A stretch of DNA of 64,000 nt from Methyloprofundus sedimenti (GTDB lineage Bacteria; Pseudomonadota; Gammaproteobacteria; Methylococcales; Methylomonadaceae), in NCBI RefSeq assembly GCF_002072955.1, contig NZ_LPUF01000001.1:1696896-1760895 (forward strand), read 5' to 3'. The translations under genes were made by a program, and so were the position numbers. The notes under the pieces were generated by a model that saw nothing but the letters and a program-made list of their open reading frames with translations, did no database searches and had not been told where the DNA came from. The stretch's first letter is position 1. Each line of letters opens with the position of its first letter. Positions 63,601 through 64,000 of this stretch are shown in pieces.

Positions 63601-64000
63601 CAAAGTCATGGCAAATGTTGAAAATAGCAGAGGTAAAATTGATGTTCGGTTGGCAGGATTATTAATTGGCATCAGAACCCGCTTAGACCGAAAAGGACGC
63701 AACATGGGCTTCGCGACCTTAGATGATAAAAGTGCGCGAGTCGATGTAGCCATCTATAGTGAAACTTTTGAGCTATATAAAGATTTATTATCCACAGATG
63801 AAGTGCTGGTGGTTGAAGGCTCAGCGCGTATAGATGGATATTCGGGCATGTTAAGTGTTACAGCTGAAAAATTATATAGCATGGATCAGGCCAGAGAAAG
63901 CTTTGCCCGGTGTTTAATGCTGGATTGGGACAGTGTTATAACAGCAGGAAAAACGCCGGGGTTTATACAAAGCATGCAGGAAACCCTGCAGCCTTTTTGC
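60662..64000 (+). CDS. dnaE: DNA polymerase III alpha subunit, incomplete at the window end
   Basis: The first 1113 codons are present, and the frame remains open at 64000; about 50 more residues are expected. The PHP domain starts with LRVHSEYSLVDG and ITDHSNLF. The catalytic palm has PGRGSGAGSLVAYVL and the Asp pair of MPDFDVDFCMDRR. It is the replicative polymerase. Confidence 0.97.
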   Translation, partial: MQPEFVHLRVHSEYSLVDGIVKIKPLINQLAGSDMPAVAITDHSNLFALVKFYRAALAKGIKPIAGADVNVFNPDAASEPFRLTLLVKNNAGYVTLTELISRAYQEGQHLGIPMLQREWLEQNHNGLIALSGAMEGDIGQALLADDQQQAKKIAQYWNQLFPQCFYIELQRIGKKHEERYLASVVALATELDLPVVATNNVRFLKTENFGAHEVRVCINQGRVIDDKRRPKDYTEQQYLRSTAEMQALFADIPEALANTVEIAKRCNIQLTLGKNFLPDFPVPEGMSLDEFFIAESEKGLDARLEKYPAVGQGTAEENRKIYDQRLKMELDIIVQMGFPGYFMIVADFIQWAKDNAIPVGPGRGSGAGSLVAYVLNITDLDPIEFDLLFERFLNPERVSMPDFDVDFCMDRRDEVIEYVAQHYGRDKVSQIITYGSMAAKAAIRDVGRVLGHPYGFVDRLSKLVPFEIGITLSKALKDVAEFQELYVNDADVKSLMDMALSLEGTVRNAGKHAGGVVIAPTKLTDFSALYCEQGGGNLVTQFDKDDVEAVGLVKFDFLGLRTLTIIDWALQTINKSQAEANQPLVDITQIPRDDTASYELLKNAETTAVFQLESRGMKELIKKLKPDCFDDIIALVALYRPGPLESGMVDDYINVKHGTKAEYAHPSLIPVLEPTNGVILYQEQVMQIAREMGGYTLGGADLLRRAMGKKKVEEMAQQRAIFTEGAIANGIDEKIATYVFDLMEKFAGYGFNKSHSAAYALVAYQTAWLKAHYPAAFMAAVLSSDMDNTDKIVILIAECQEMKLAVCPPNINVSNYRFTVNAAGEIVYGIGAIKGVGEAAIEDLLREREANGPFTGLYNLCKRVDLRKVNRRVFEALIRGGAFDIFNDNRASHMVELPTAIKVAEHHVKMAEVGQNDLFGLAVNAESRDDEIKDYANNVATWPEKERLAFEKLALGLFLTGHPIDQYWPELQNIVHGSIAKVMANVENSRGKIDVRLAGLLIGIRTRLDRKGRNMGFATLDDKSARVDVAIYSETFELYKDLLSTDEVLVVEGSARIDGYSGMLSVTAEKLYSMDQARESFARCLMLDWDSVITAGKTPGFIQSMQETLQPFC

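Overview
The window looks like a piece of a gammaproteobacterial chromosome of low to moderate GC (my impression is about 40 percent). Its core genes follow gammaproteobacterial order: skp/ompH-fabZ-lpxA-rnhB-dnaE, ubiE-ubiJ-ubiB, hslV-hslU, rlmKL and trpS. Two multicopper oxidases, a RegBA pair, a COS-hydrolase-like beta-carbonic anhydrase and heavy IS/RAYT traffic would fit a methanotroph-like (Methylococcales) relative. That placement is an inference and nothing here proves it.

Layout. 1-1369: the tail of a LuxR-type regulator, a REPIN-like palindrome, a HoxW-like hydrogenase maturation protease and tmRNA (ssrA). 1370-24100: an accessory block starting directly behind the ssrA 3' end. It holds a two-gene operon of very large unfamiliar proteins, one with a C-terminal PD-(D/E)XK nuclease-like domain, split by an IS30. 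It also holds remnants of RAYT-type transposases, a sigma-54-controlled carbonic-anhydrase/FmdB/activator module broken by both an IS66 insertion and a frameshift, and a 1611-residue multicopper oxidase with beta-propeller-like and DUF4214-like C-terminal parts. 24135-34349: small metabolic genes, an eroded methyltransferase next to an IS66 relic, a pair of dynamin-like GTPases and a second multicopper oxidase that appears translationally coupled to them through a 22-codon ORF. 34551-41146: housekeeping genes (trpS, rlmKL, acylphosphatase, FKBP) and two PilZ proteins. 41163-51953: a long minus-strand run (ZIP transporter, dtd, ypjD-like, hslVU, DUF971, ubiEJB, regBA, trpD2-like). 52079-54908: plus-strand thermonuclease, GFA-family and AGCS transporter genes. 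54962-57730: a nested insertion, IS982 inside IS1182 inside a small hairpin repeat. 58073-64000: envelope and replication genes, with dnaE running off the end.

How the parts connect. The sigma-54 promoter, the carbonic anhydrase-like gene, fmdB and the enhancer-binding protein form a self-contained inducible module. Removing the IS66 and one target-site copy restores a full reading frame, so the enzyme loss is recent; the activator has separately lost its DNA-binding domain to a frameshift. The ubiEJB-regBA run couples quinone synthesis genes to a kinase whose family senses quinone redox state, and this kinase carries an unusual methionine-rich loop. The least explained items are the 1197 + 928 residue operon with its open -1 frame behind the stop, and the GTPase/22-aa ORF/oxidase junction.
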